From: JAVVEZ01 sp032250895
GTDB lineage: Bacteria > Pseudomonadota > Gammaproteobacteria > Pseudomonadales > Pseudohongiellaceae
Direction: 5' to 3'
Assembly (NCBI GenBank): GCA_032250895.1
Contig: JAVVEZ010000019.1
Location: forward strand, 1-49,223
DNA: 49,223 nucleotides
Shown here: positions 39,621 through 47,403 of the stretch, piece after piece
Numbering within the stretch: position 1 is the stretch's first letter
How the letters are laid out: every line of letters starts with the position of its first letter
The notes under the pieces: model-generated
Seen by the model: only the letters and a program-made list of their open reading frames with translations
Told to the model about the DNA's origin: nothing
The model's database searches: none
Translations under genes and position numbers: made by a program

Positions 39621-40813
39621 ATCCAGTGAATCAGTTTAATCAGACGATGATGCAGAGTGTGACAGGGTATACCCAGGTCACGGATGGGCAGGCGCTTGCA
39701 GAACTTTGTCGGCATTGGCAGCAAAGGCCATTTCTGGCCTTTGACACCGAATTTATCCGGACCAATACCTTTTATCCCAAAATGGCTTTGATCCAGGTGT
39801 GTGACGGCAGTGCCAACTTTTTGATAGACCCCCTGAGCATTGGACAATGGGAGGAATTCAAGGCATTGATCATCAATCCTGAGGTCACCAAGGTTTTTCA
39901 TTCCTGTTCTGAAGACCTGCTGGTATTTCTGTCATTTCTGGGGGTCGTACCAAGTCCTGTTTTTGATACGCAGATAGCCAGTGCCTTGCTGAACGAGGGC
40001 TTTGGACTGAGCTACCAGAATCTGGTCAGACAAAAAACCGGGCTGGAACTGCCGAAGGGAGAAACCCGCTCAGACTGGCTGCAGCGGCCATTGACACCGG
40101 AACAACTGGATTATGCCGCGCTGGATGTGGCCTATTTGCCCGAAATTTATCAGCTCTTGCAGGCGTTGCTGGAAAAGCAGGGGAAGTCAGACTGGATGCG
40201 GGAAGAAGGTGAGCGTTTGACACATGGCTGTGATGCTGAAATCAAAGCCGATTTCAGTGACTATTATCTGAATTTCAAGAATGCCTGGCAGTTGAACCGC
40301 GTTCAGCTCGCCGCCCTGCAAAAGCTGGTCATATGGCGCGAAGAAAAGGCCCGCAAACGGGATCGCCCGAAAAGCTGGATCATCGATGATCAGCAGGTGT
40401 TCGCCATTGCCAGAAATCGTCCGGAGACACTGCAACAACTATCAGCTATTGCCGGGCTCAGTCCCAAATTTTTAAAACATGAAGGCGAGGCGCTGTTACA
40501 GCTCCTGCAGGCGGTGGCTGGGATGCCGGAATCGGCACTGCCGGCACTGACCCGCCAGCCGCTGAGTGCAGGGCAGAAAAAGAAGCTCAAGGCGGCGCAG
40601 TCGTATATTGAAGAAAAAGCGGCGGTTTTGACGATGGCGCCGGAGTTGCTGGCCAGGAAAAAAACTCTGCTGGCACTCCTGTACAGCTGCCTGGATGCCA
40701 AGGCTCGACTCGGGACGATACCGGATAGTGAGCAGATCACGATCCCGGAGGATCTTCAGGGCTGGCGCCGGCCCGTGATCGTGGCCGATCTGCTGGCGAT
40801 TTTTGCCGCATGA
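39614..40813 (+). CDS. rnd: Ribonuclease D
   Basis: A 399-residue DEDD 3'–5' exoribonuclease that trims tRNA precursors. ExoI has FDTEF (Asp44, Glu46), ExoII has FHSCSEDL, ExoIII has YAALDVAYLPEIY. An HRDC domain follows (about 215–290, LAALQKLVIWREEKARKRDRP), then a second HRDC-like region. The upstream-most start, GTG at 39614, overlaps recR; an ATG at 39647 is equally possible and loses only 11 residues. Length is close to that of E. coli RNase D. Confidence 0.95.
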   Translation: MVDPVNQFNQTMMQSVTGYTQVTDGQALAELCRHWQQRPFLAFDTEFIRTNTFYPKMALIQVCDGSANFLIDPLSIGQWEEFKALIINPEVTKVFHSCSEDLLVFLSFLGVVPSPVFDTQIASALLNEGFGLSYQNLVRQKTGLELPKGETRSDWLQRPLTPEQLDYAALDVAYLPEIYQLLQALLEKQGKSDWMREEGERLTHGCDAEIKADFSDYYLNFKNAWQLNRVQLAALQKLVIWREEKARKRDRPKSWIIDDQQVFAIARNRPETLQQLSAIAGLSPKFLKHEGEALLQLLQAVAGMPESALPALTRQPLSAGQKKKLKAAQSYIEEKAAVLTMAPELLARKKTLLALLYSCLDAKARLGTIPDSEQITIPEDLQGWRRPVIVADLLAIFAA

Positions 40814-40825
40814 ACGGAAGCTGGG

Positions 40826-40993
40826 CTAGGAGTCTGCGCCGTAGAAACGATCGAGCCGAGGGTTTTCCACATTGAGGCCATTTTTTCGATCGTCCGAGGC
40901 GCATAGTGGTGACTATGTAACGAGGAGGATCGGGAAAATGGACCAATGTGGGGAAGTCGCAGGCCGATTAGTTTCTACGGCGCAGACTCCTAG
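40826..40993. mobile_element. MITE-like hairpin element 2 between rnd and ycgN
   Basis: A 168-base element with perfect 23-base terminal inverted repeats (40826–40848 and 40971–40993; ends CTAGGAGTCTGCGCC). CCACATTG and CAATGTGG pair further in. The central block (about 40877–40923) is homologous to that of element 1. The end sequences differ from element 1 but each element keeps its own ends matched, which implies compensatory change or conversion of one arm from the other. Confidence 0.8.
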
Positions 40994-41046
40994 TCCGCTG
41001 AAGGGTATAAAATATAGAGCGGGCTACATACAGTACAGGTGGGGCG

Positions 41047-41496
41047 ATGACGGCAGAGCAGGATAAACCTTTCTGGGAAACCAAGACTCTCGCTGACATG
41101 ACGCCGGCGGAATGGGAAGCCCTCTGCGATGGCTGCGCCAAGTGCTGCCTGCATAAACTGGAAGACGAAGATAGCGGCATGATTCACTACACCCGGGTGG
41201 CCTGCCGTTATCTGGACCAAAAGAAATGCCGCTGTACCGTTTATGAAACACGGAAGCGACTGGTACCGGACTGCATCAAGCTGGAACCGGGAGAAATTTC
41301 CGAATTGCACTGGATGCCTGGCACCTGTGCCTATCGTCTGCTCGATGAGGGCCGCCCCTTGCCGGTGTGGCACCCGCTGTTGACAGGTGATCGCAAGGCG
41401 CTTGTTGAAACAGGCAACAGTGTTAGCGGTAAAGTGATTTCGGAAGACCATGTGCATGAAGAGGGCTTCGATGAGCATATTATCCACTGGGTCTGA
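41047..41496 (+). CDS. ycgN: YcgN-family cysteine cluster protein (UPF0260)
   Basis: A 149-residue protein with the CDGCAKCC cluster (Cys27, 30, 33, 34), then Cys53, Cys61, Cys63 and Cys76 (RVACRYLDQKKCRCTVYETR), the conserved pattern of YcgN. The fold is predicted to bind iron or an iron–sulfur centre. The biochemical role is unsettled. It follows rnd in this genome, as in several gammaproteobacteria, separated here by MITE-like element 2. Confidence 0.92.
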   Translation: MTAEQDKPFWETKTLADMTPAEWEALCDGCAKCCLHKLEDEDSGMIHYTRVACRYLDQKKCRCTVYETRKRLVPDCIKLEPGEISELHWMPGTCAYRLLDEGRPLPVWHPLLTGDRKALVETGNSVSGKVISEDHVHEEGFDEHIIHWV

Positions 41497-41534
41497 AATA
41501 TGCTTGTGCATCAAACCAAGATACGAAAACTGTT

Positions 41535-41867
41535 ATGGAAACGTCTGATTACATCATAGCCTGGGCTGTCTACCTGTTGGGTGCGGCCGTGCTTTCCTCC
41601 ATTTCATGGCGGCTGTGCAAACGATTTCTTCAGCGTGACCTGGCCTATCTGCTGCACGGCATTTTACTGGCCGTGCTGTTTACCCCCTGGTATGTTCTGC
41701 CGGACCAGGAATATCTGGCTCCCGCCATTATCATCTTTGCCATGGATACCATCACCATGGATGCCGCAGCCGGCATTCGGGCTCTGATACCACTGGTCAT
41801 GGCGCTGATGCTGGTGCTCGTGATCACCGTCATCGTGAGTCTGGTCGGGCGAATCAGGAGACGGTGA
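41535..41867 (+). CDS. Small conserved membrane protein, unknown function
   Basis: A 110-residue protein with about four hydrophobic helices (roughly 9–26, 38–55, 60–76, 84–105), an internal basic loop (RLCKRFLQRD) and a basic C-terminus (RIRRR). WYVLPDQEYLAPAIIIFAMD is a distinctive central segment. No domain is recognised. It lies 38 bases after ycgN and 37 before the VOC gene, so it is likely co-transcribed. Confidence 0.75.
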   Translation: METSDYIIAWAVYLLGAAVLSSISWRLCKRFLQRDLAYLLHGILLAVLFTPWYVLPDQEYLAPAIIIFAMDTITMDAAAGIRALIPLVMALMLVLVITVIVSLVGRIRRR

Positions 41868-41904
41868 CGATGCCATCAATACGGAGTCATGAGACCTTGA
41901 GGCG

Positions 41905-42270
41905 ATGAAAACATTGTCTGCCAATACCATCCTGTACTGTCTGAAGTGGCGCGAGACCGTCGGTTTTTATCAGGATAAGCTGGGATTTCCGGTAGCGCTG
42001 GCCAAGGATTGGTTTGTGGAATTCAAAACCGCGGAGACCTCCTTTCTGAGTATCGCCAATGCCGATCGGGCCACGATTGAAACCAATGCCGGCCGGGGCG
42101 TCACCCTGTCTTTTCGGGTTGAGGATCTGTCTGTGCTGCATGCCCGACTGTTGGCGCAGAAACTGAAACCCACCGGTATTTTCATGCATGCCTGGGGTTC
42201 GCCGGTGTTTTATATTCATGATCCTGAAGGTAATCGTCTGGAGTTCTGGTCTGCAGTCATAAATGGGTAG
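41905..42270 (+). CDS. VOC-superfamily protein (glyoxalase/dioxygenase fold)
   Basis: A 121-residue vicinal-oxygen-chelate protein: ILYCLKWRETVGFYQDKLGF, WFVEFKTAETSFLSIANADR, LSFRVEDLSVLHARLLAQ and SPVFYIHDPEGNRLEFWSAV. The C-terminal DPEGN-x-LEFW is the family signature, with the Glu a metal-ligand candidate. Members include glyoxalase I, ring-cleaving dioxygenases and fosfomycin or bleomycin resistance proteins. The particular activity cannot be assigned. Confidence 0.88.
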   Translation: MKTLSANTILYCLKWRETVGFYQDKLGFPVALAKDWFVEFKTAETSFLSIANADRATIETNAGRGVTLSFRVEDLSVLHARLLAQKLKPTGIFMHAWGSPVFYIHDPEGNRLEFWSAVING

Positions 42271-42285
42271 AGCGAGCCTTGCCCG

Positions 42286-42350
42286 CGTCATCCCCGGGGC
42301 CAAACGGCCAAATCCGATATCTGGACGTCATCCCCGCGCAGATGGGGATC
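42286..42350. repeat. Two REP-like repeat units
   Basis: CGTCATCCCCGGG at 42286–42298 and CGTCATCCCCGCGCAG at 42326–42341 (with GGGGAT completing a hairpin by 42349) are the same family as 2855–2882. They lie between the VOC and START-domain genes, the second ending just before that gene's ribosome site. Confidence 0.65.
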
Positions 42351-42361
42351 AGGAGTTATCC

Positions 42362-43102
42362 ATGAGAAACCATGAAAAGGTACAAGGAATGCAACAAGGT
42401 AAAAAGATCATTCTGTTGTGGTCACTGGTGTTCTGCGGATTTTTTCTGCAAGCCGTGCCGGCCTTCCCGGCGGAAACATTGACAGTGCAAAGCCCGGGCG
42501 CCAAAAACTGGGAATTGAAACGAGATCGTGACAATATCCAGGTTTATACCCGAAAAGTGCCCGATTCGCCTTATGCTGCCGTCAGGGTGGTCAGTGTCCT
42601 GGAGAATATACGACTGTCGGCACTGGTGGCCCTGATTCGGGATGCCCCAGCCTGTTCGCAGTGGGCTGACAAATGCGCCGAGTCCTATGTCTATGAGCGC
42701 CTGAGTGAGCAGGAGGCGCTTGTCTATACGCACAATGCGATGCCATTTCCGGTCAAGGACAGGGATGTGCTGGCCCGTTCCAGCTGGCAACAGGATGAGG
42801 TCTCTGGCGTCGTTATGATGCACAGTGTTGCGACACAGGACATCATGCCTGAGGTCAAGGGGCGCCTGCGGCTGACCGACGCCGAGGCCAGCTGGATATT
42901 TACACCCCTGCCCTCGGGAGCCGTCGAAGTGGTCAACGAAGCCCATATCGACCCGGGTTCCGCCTTGCCAGGCTGGGTCACCAACATGCTGTTGGTGGAT
43001 ACGCCCTTCAGCACCATGAAAGCCTTGACTGAGGCCGTGTATCGGCCTGAATATCGCGATGCCATCGTGGATTTCATCAAAGACAAGGTGCCGGGCATTT
43101 AA
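42362..43102 (+). CDS. Secreted START/polyketide-cyclase-like lipid-binding protein
   Basis: A 246-residue protein with a signal peptide (hydrophobic 15–33, ending FPAE). The mature part is a START-like domain: WELKRDRDNIQVYTRKVPDS, AVRVVSVLENIRLSALVALI, WADKCAESYVYERLSEQEAL and FPVKDRDVLARSSW, the pattern of bacterial StAR-related domains. It probably binds a hydrophobic ligand in the periplasm. AGGAG lies eight bases before the ATG at 42362. Ligand unknown. Confidence 0.87.
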   Translation: MRNHEKVQGMQQGKKIILLWSLVFCGFFLQAVPAFPAETLTVQSPGAKNWELKRDRDNIQVYTRKVPDSPYAAVRVVSVLENIRLSALVALIRDAPACSQWADKCAESYVYERLSEQEALVYTHNAMPFPVKDRDVLARSSWQQDEVSGVVMMHSVATQDIMPEVKGRLRLTDAEASWIFTPLPSGAVEVVNEAHIDPGSALPGWVTNMLLVDTPFSTMKALTEAVYRPEYRDAIVDFIKDKVPGI

Positions 43103-43130
43103 CGTACCGAGTCTGCCAAGCGGAGTAAAC

Positions 43131-43550
43131 ATGATCATGACTGGAGAAGAACGCAAGGCTCTTGCGCTCGAATATATCAAGCGGCTGGACCGTGGCGACG
43201 ACTTCTTCGCGCTGTTTGACGAACATGCCGAAGTTTATTTCCCCAAATGGGGCGTGGCGCAGGGGCGCGATCAGATCTGTCAGCTGTTTGCCGATGTCGG
43301 CGCTGTGCTCGCGGCCATCAAGCACCATTATGCCTATTTCAATTATATTGGCGAGGGCGATACCTTGGTCGTCGAGGGTACCAGCGAGGGCCAGACTGCA
43401 TCGGGTGCGCAGTGGCGGGCCGGAGTCGGGCACGGTGGTCGCTGGTGCGACGTGTTCGAGATTCGCAACGGCCTGATCCAGCGACTGTATATCTATACCG
43501 ACCCTGATTATTGGGGTGCCGACACCTCACGCTATCCCTGGTTGTCTTAA
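43131..43550 (+). CDS. NTF2-like/SnoaL-fold protein
   Basis: A 139-residue cone-shaped NTF2-fold protein: LALEYIKRLDRGDDFFALFD, HAEVYFPKWGVAQGRDQICQ, VVEGTSEGQTASGAQW and CDVFEIRNGLIQRLYIYTDP. CGGAG precedes the ATG at 43131, 28 bases after the START-domain stop. The fold hosts isomerases, hydratases and binding proteins; no catalytic assignment is possible. Confidence 0.82.
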   Translation: MIMTGEERKALALEYIKRLDRGDDFFALFDEHAEVYFPKWGVAQGRDQICQLFADVGAVLAAIKHHYAYFNYIGEGDTLVVEGTSEGQTASGAQWRAGVGHGGRWCDVFEIRNGLIQRLYIYTDPDYWGADTSRYPWLS

Positions 43551-43557
43551 CGATCTA

Positions 43558-43587
43558 CCCTCATTCCGGCGCAAGCCGGTATGAGGG
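43558..43587. terminator. Bidirectional hairpin between convergent genes (REP-like)
   Basis: CCCTCATTCCGGC pairs with GCCGGTATGAGGG around GCAA, with one mismatch. It is a variant of the REP-like family at 2855 and sits between the convergent NTF2-like and pspF genes, where it could stop or protect both transcripts. No long T-tract follows. Confidence 0.5.
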
Positions 43588-43637
43588 GTCAACCAGAGCT
43601 TCCTGAACAGACTCCCGGAGGGTTGGGGTCCCGGGGA

Positions 43638-44657
43638 TCAATGGTTCAGGTCATATTTTCGCAGGTAACCCCGTAACTGGTCATAGCTCAGGCCCAGGAG
43701 GTTGGCGGCTTTGCGCTGGTTGAACTGACAGTGTTGCAGGGCTTGCCGGATGAGCTGTGTTTCATAGGCCTGCACCTGTCGCTTGAAATCGATGGTAGCC
43801 GTACCCGGCGCGGCGCTGGTCGTTTCCGGCTTGGCTTTGGCAGCCGCTGATATGTCGTCTTCCTGACGTGGCCGATAGGGAGAGGCGAAGGGATCAAAGA
43901 CAATGTTCCGGATGGGAGCGTCCGGGTCCTCGGATTGGTAGACACAACGTTCCACGACATTTTTCAATTCCCTGATATTGCCGGGCCAGGCATGGGCCAG
44001 CAAAGCCTGTTCTGCGCTTTTCGAGAAACCCGGGAAATATTCACGGTCAAGCTCCTTGACCATGTTGATGGCAAAGTGGCGGGCCAGTACCGGAATGTCG
44101 TCCCTGCGTTCGCGCAAGGGGGGCAGTGTCACCACATCGAAGGCCAGACGATCCAGCAAGTCCTGCCGGAATTTCCCTTCTGCTGCCAACTGTGGCAAAT
44201 CCACATTGGTGGCGGCCACGATGCGAACATCCACCCGCAGCGGACTGCTGCCGCCCAGACGTTCGATTTCACCATATTCCGTTACCCGCAGAATCTTTTC
44301 CTGTACGGCCATCGAGGTATGAGCGAGTTCGTCCAGGAACAGAGTGCCATTGTGAGCTCGCTCGAAATAGCCCTTGAGCTGTTTCGACGCACCGGTGAAG
44401 GCGCCGCTCTCGTGACCGAAGAGTTGGGATTCCAGCAGACTGTCGGTGAAGGTGGCGCAGTTGATTTTGAGAAAGCTCTGTTCCCAGCGGCGTGACAGGT
44501 AGTGCAGTCGGGCGGCGATGAGTTCCTTGCCGGTGCCGCGTTCGCCAATGATCAGCACCGGCTTATTGAGCGGCGCCAGGCGGGAAACGTGTTCCTGCAT
44601 CAGCAGGAAACTGGTTGATTCGCCAATCATCCTGCCGGATAGGCCTGAGCTGTCCAT
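43638..44657 (-). CDS. pspF: PspF-like sigma-54-dependent activator
   Basis: A 339-residue enhancer-binding protein with no N-terminal sensor domain. Walker A is GERGTGKE (38–45), the sigma-54 contact loop GAFTGA is at 85–90, Walker B LFLDEL follows, and a Fis-type HTH ends the protein (QRKAANLLGLSYDQLRGYLRKY). Length and domain order match PspF, the activator of phage-shock genes that is normally inhibited by PspA. No pspA, pspB or pspC is adjacent, unlike in E. coli. GGAAGG precedes the ATG. A palindrome at 44706–44721 in its upstream region is a good candidate site. Confidence 0.92.
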   Translation of the reverse strand: MDSSGLSGRMIGESTSFLLMQEHVSRLAPLNKPVLIIGERGTGKELIAARLHYLSRRWEQSFLKINCATFTDSLLESQLFGHESGAFTGASKQLKGYFERAHNGTLFLDELAHTSMAVQEKILRVTEYGEIERLGGSSPLRVDVRIVAATNVDLPQLAAEGKFRQDLLDRLAFDVVTLPPLRERRDDIPVLARHFAINMVKELDREYFPGFSKSAEQALLAHAWPGNIRELKNVVERCVYQSEDPDAPIRNIVFDPFASPYRPRQEDDISAAAKAKPETTSAAPGTATIDFKRQVQAYETQLIRQALQHCQFNQRKAANLLGLSYDQLRGYLRKYDLNH

Positions 44658-45016
44658 GTCCTTCCTTCAAGAGTTGATCCAGAGTGTGGCGAAAAATGCC
44701 ATATATTGGCAAATATGCCAAGAAAAACGTAGAGAAGAAAGCTATTGGCGTCGAATAATGGAGCTGATAATGGGTAGACATTGACGTAAACGGGATTTAT
44801 TCTGCGTGCATTGCTATCGTGATTGTCGTATTGTTTCAGCAGACTGCCTGTTACAGGCAGCATTCTTCAAGCGTAAAGTTGGTATAGAAAGCAGGAGCCG
44901 AGAACGAGAAGCAGCAAATAAATAATAAAAGACAAGCAGTAAGCACGATAAGAAAGAAAGGATACAGAGATTCCCGGTCTTCTGATATATACATAAAAAA
45001 GAAGAGGAGAACTGTG
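44658..45016. other. Divergent intergenic region between pspF and a membrane protein gene
   Basis: Within 359 bases I see the TTGGCA/TGCCAA palindrome (44706–44721), a CTGCCTG-TTA-CAGGCAG hairpin (44844–44860) and an A-rich purine tract before the next gene. GG-N10-GC spacing of a sigma-54 promoter occurs once near 44793–44806, but the flanking bases fit poorly, so I do not call it. No gene is supported here. Confidence 0.5.
44706..44721. promoter_or_regulatory. Palindrome upstream of pspF, possible activator-binding site
   Basis: TTGGCA-AATA-TGCCAA, a perfect six-base inverted repeat with a four-base spacer, about 50 bases upstream of the pspF start. PspF controls its own gene from upstream sites in E. 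coli, so this could be such a site. The sequence itself does not prove it. Confidence 0.4.
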
Positions 45017-45550
45017 ATGAAGTGTTTTTACTATCTGTCCCCAACCCTGGCCAGCGCTGAGCATATTTCTGATGACCTGCATCAATCGGGCGTCAGTGAC
45101 TGGTTCATTCATATCATCAGCAGGAATGAAGCGGGTCTCAACCGCAAGCATCTGCATTCCAGTAATTATCTTGAAACCCTGGATATCATCAGGGATGGCT
45201 TGATTGGTGCCGTTTGTGGTTTTTTTGCCGGCCTGATTTTCGCAGGCGGGATAGCAACCTTCGAACCTTTTGGTCCGGAAATCCCGATGCTGGTTTATGT
45301 GGGTGTTGTGTTTCTGTTGACCTGCTTTGGGGCCTGGCAGGGGGGGCTGGTCGGGATATCCTCGGAAAACAAAAAGCTGGAAAGATTTCATGATGAAATC
45401 GCCACGGGTAAGTATCTGATTCTGGTCTATGCTCACAAAAATGAGGAAGAAAACATAAGAAACATGATGTCCAGGCTGCATCCAGAGGCTCGCCTGGTGG
45501 GTTTTGATGCACGTTTTTATAATCCCTTCAGCACCCCGACAACCTTATAA
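45017..45550 (+). CDS. Membrane protein of unknown function, divergent from pspF
   Basis: A 177-residue protein. The first ~60 residues (MKCFYYLSPTLASAEHISDD, WFIHIISRNEAGL) look like a small alpha/beta domain; two membrane helices follow (about 61–84 and 93–114, LIGAVCGFFAGLIFAGGIAT and VYVGVVFLLTCFGAWQGG); the C-terminal 60 residues form a second soluble part. GAGGAG lies six bases before the ATG at 45017. It occupies the place where pspA would be expected in a psp locus. I recognise no named family. Confidence 0.75.
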   Translation: MKCFYYLSPTLASAEHISDDLHQSGVSDWFIHIISRNEAGLNRKHLHSSNYLETLDIIRDGLIGAVCGFFAGLIFAGGIATFEPFGPEIPMLVYVGVVFLLTCFGAWQGGLVGISSENKKLERFHDEIATGKYLILVYAHKNEEENIRNMMSRLHPEARLVGFDARFYNPFSTPTTL

Positions 45551-46018
45551 AGACTTTGTAATTCAATAAGATAACTTTTTTTGTTTTTGGTTTTTTTAGA
45601 ACGGGAAAGGGAAATAAATGACTTGCGATAAGCCTGGCAATACTATAGGCTTTCGAAAAAATTAAAAAACGAAATCCGGTGTAGTCGTCGTCAAGAAACC
45701 AGATAAGACGTTTTGATTCCAATCCATTAGGGAGAGGGCGTCGTTATGAACGGGATTGTGTGTGTCGTTCGTAGCCAATTGGTTTTTGTTCCGAAACTGG
45801 ACCATATGCTGACAGGACTGCGCCAGGCAGATATCTGTCTTGATATCTGGCGTCTGCTTGCCGTAATCCGTAATAAACTCCTTTCTGTATCCGCATTTCC
45901 TGTATCCGCACTTCGCCTGTTTTCATCAAATGCTGGTCTTGCCATTGAGTCTCTGCTTTCACAGAACAGGGCTTCTGTTTGTTTGCGCATTTATTGCACT
46001 GATAAGGATTAGAACGTT
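45551..46018. other. Leader region upstream of the cox operon
   Basis: There are 468 bases. The first ~150 are AT-rich with several T-tracts, and likely hold the cox promoter; TATAGG at 45645–45650 is a weak -10 candidate. A 15-base direct repeat (CTGTATCCGCATTTC and CTGTATCCGCACTTC) is near 45885–45915. CAGATATC (45828–45835) and GATATCTG (45842–45849) form a hairpin. A small uncertain reading frame is listed separately. Confidence 0.45.
45746..46012 (+). CDS. Uncertain 88-codon frame before coxB
   Basis: An open frame starting MNGIVCVVRSQLVFVPKLDH, with GGGAGAGGG about nine bases upstream and a stop six bases before coxB. The good ribosome site and tight spacing argue for translation, perhaps as a leader coupled to coxB. 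Against it, the sequence resembles no protein family, includes a tandem 15-base repeat and an internal hairpin, and the opposite strand is open as well. It may be only untranslated leader. Confidence 0.3.
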   Translation: MNGIVCVVRSQLVFVPKLDHMLTGLRQADICLDIWRLLAVIRNKLLSVSAFPVSALRLFSSNAGLAIESLLSQNRASVCLRIYCTDKD

Positions 46019-47377
46019 ATGCCGTTTATCATCGCGATAGTTTTCCTGGTTGTCATTTCGGTTCTTCTGCATTTGTTCAGCCCCTGGTGGCTGACCCCGA
46101 TAGCCTCCAACTGGACAACCATCGATGACACCATCAACATTACTTTCTGGGTGACCGGTTTTGTCTTCATTTCCGTCAACCTGTTCATGGCTTATGCGGT
46201 CTATAAGTTCAGATACAACAAGAATCGTCGTTCACGATACGAACCCGAGAACAAAAAACTGGAAACCTGGCTCACGGTGTTGACCAGTCTGGGCGTAGCG
46301 GCCATGCTGGCGCCGGGTCTTTTTGTATGGGCTGAATTCGTGACTGTCCCCGAGGATGCCCATGAGGTGGAGGTCGTGGGGCAGCAGTGGCAATGGAGTT
46401 TTCGCTATCCGGGGGCGGACGGTGTTCTGGGAGCGGTGGATACCGTGCATATCTCGCCGGACAATCCCTTTGGCATGAACCCGGAGGATCCCAATGGGCA
46501 GGATGATTTGCTGGTTTCCAGCCAGGAGATGCACCTGCCGATCGATAAACCGGTAAAGGTTCTGCTGCGCTCGAAGGACGTTCTGCACGATTACACGGTG
46601 ACGCAGTTCCGGGTCAAAATGGACATGGTCCCGGGTTCTGTTACCTATCTGTGGCTGACACCCACAGTGGCCGGCAGTTACGATATTCTCTGTGAGGAAC
46701 TGTGTGGTGTGGGTCATCATGTGATGCGCGGCAATGTGGTCGTGGACAGCCAGGCTGACTATGAACAATGGCTTGCCAGGCAACCGAGTTATGCCGATAT
46801 TCAGGCGCAACTGGCAGGCAGTCCGCAAGCGGGTCAAGCACAATATGCCGTGTGTTCCGCCTGTCATGGCGTCGCCGGTGAGGGTAATGTCGCGCTCAAT
46901 GCACCCAAGCTTGCCGGCCAGGAAGGCTGGTATCTCAGACGCCAGTTGCAATATTACAAGCAAGGGATTCGGGGCACTCACGAAGGCGATGTATTCGGCC
47001 AGCAGATGGCGCCGATGGCGCAAACGCTGGTGGATGATGCCGCCATCAATAATGTCGTGGCTTATATCCAGACCTTGCCGGACAACCCCGCGCCCACTAC
47101 CGTGCAGGGGAATATCGACAGGGGCCGGGAGTTGTATGGGCCCACCTGCGGCGTTTGCCATCGCTCGGACGGACAGGGTGTCTGGTCGGTCAATGCCCCA
47201 ACCCTGGCCGGCATGAGCGACTGGTACCTGCAGCGGCAATTACAGAATTTCAAGTCAGGTATCCGGGGTCGGCATCCGGGTGATGAACTGGGATTCCAGA
47301 TGACCTCCATGGTGACAGCCCTGAAAGGTGATGAAGACATCGATGCTGTCGTGGCCTACATCAATACTTTGCGCTAG
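46019..47377 (+). CDS. coxB: Cytochrome c oxidase subunit II with two fused cytochrome c domains
   Basis: A 452-residue subunit II. Two N-terminal helices anchor it (about 1–24 and 43–62). The cupredoxin domain carries the CuA motif CEELCGVGHHVM (Cys225, Glu227, Cys229, His233, Met236), with an earlier His in VLHDYTV. Two cytochrome c domains follow: CSACH (Cys279–His283) and CGVCH (Cys377–His381). Their wording is similar (GWYLRRQLQYYKQGIRGTH and DWYLQRQLQNFKSGIRGRH), so the second arose by duplication. Most caa3 subunits II carry a single haem c. The extra haems would take electrons from a periplasmic donor and pass them to CuA. It begins the oxidase operon. Confidence 0.93.
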   Translation: MPFIIAIVFLVVISVLLHLFSPWWLTPIASNWTTIDDTINITFWVTGFVFISVNLFMAYAVYKFRYNKNRRSRYEPENKKLETWLTVLTSLGVAAMLAPGLFVWAEFVTVPEDAHEVEVVGQQWQWSFRYPGADGVLGAVDTVHISPDNPFGMNPEDPNGQDDLLVSSQEMHLPIDKPVKVLLRSKDVLHDYTVTQFRVKMDMVPGSVTYLWLTPTVAGSYDILCEELCGVGHHVMRGNVVVDSQADYEQWLARQPSYADIQAQLAGSPQAGQAQYAVCSACHGVAGEGNVALNAPKLAGQEGWYLRRQLQYYKQGIRGTHEGDVFGQQMAPMAQTLVDDAAINNVVAYIQTLPDNPAPTTVQGNIDRGRELYGPTCGVCHRSDGQGVWSVNAPTLAGMSDWYLQRQLQNFKSGIRGRHPGDELGFQMTSMVTALKGDEDIDAVVAYINTLR

Positions 47378-47403
47378 TTCCTGGTAATTGTGAGGAGATT
47401 TAC

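Noticed and set aside
44793..44806. Sigma-54 promoter for the gene divergent from pspF
   Set aside because: GG-N10-GC spacing is present but the CAC and TT positions of the consensus do not match.
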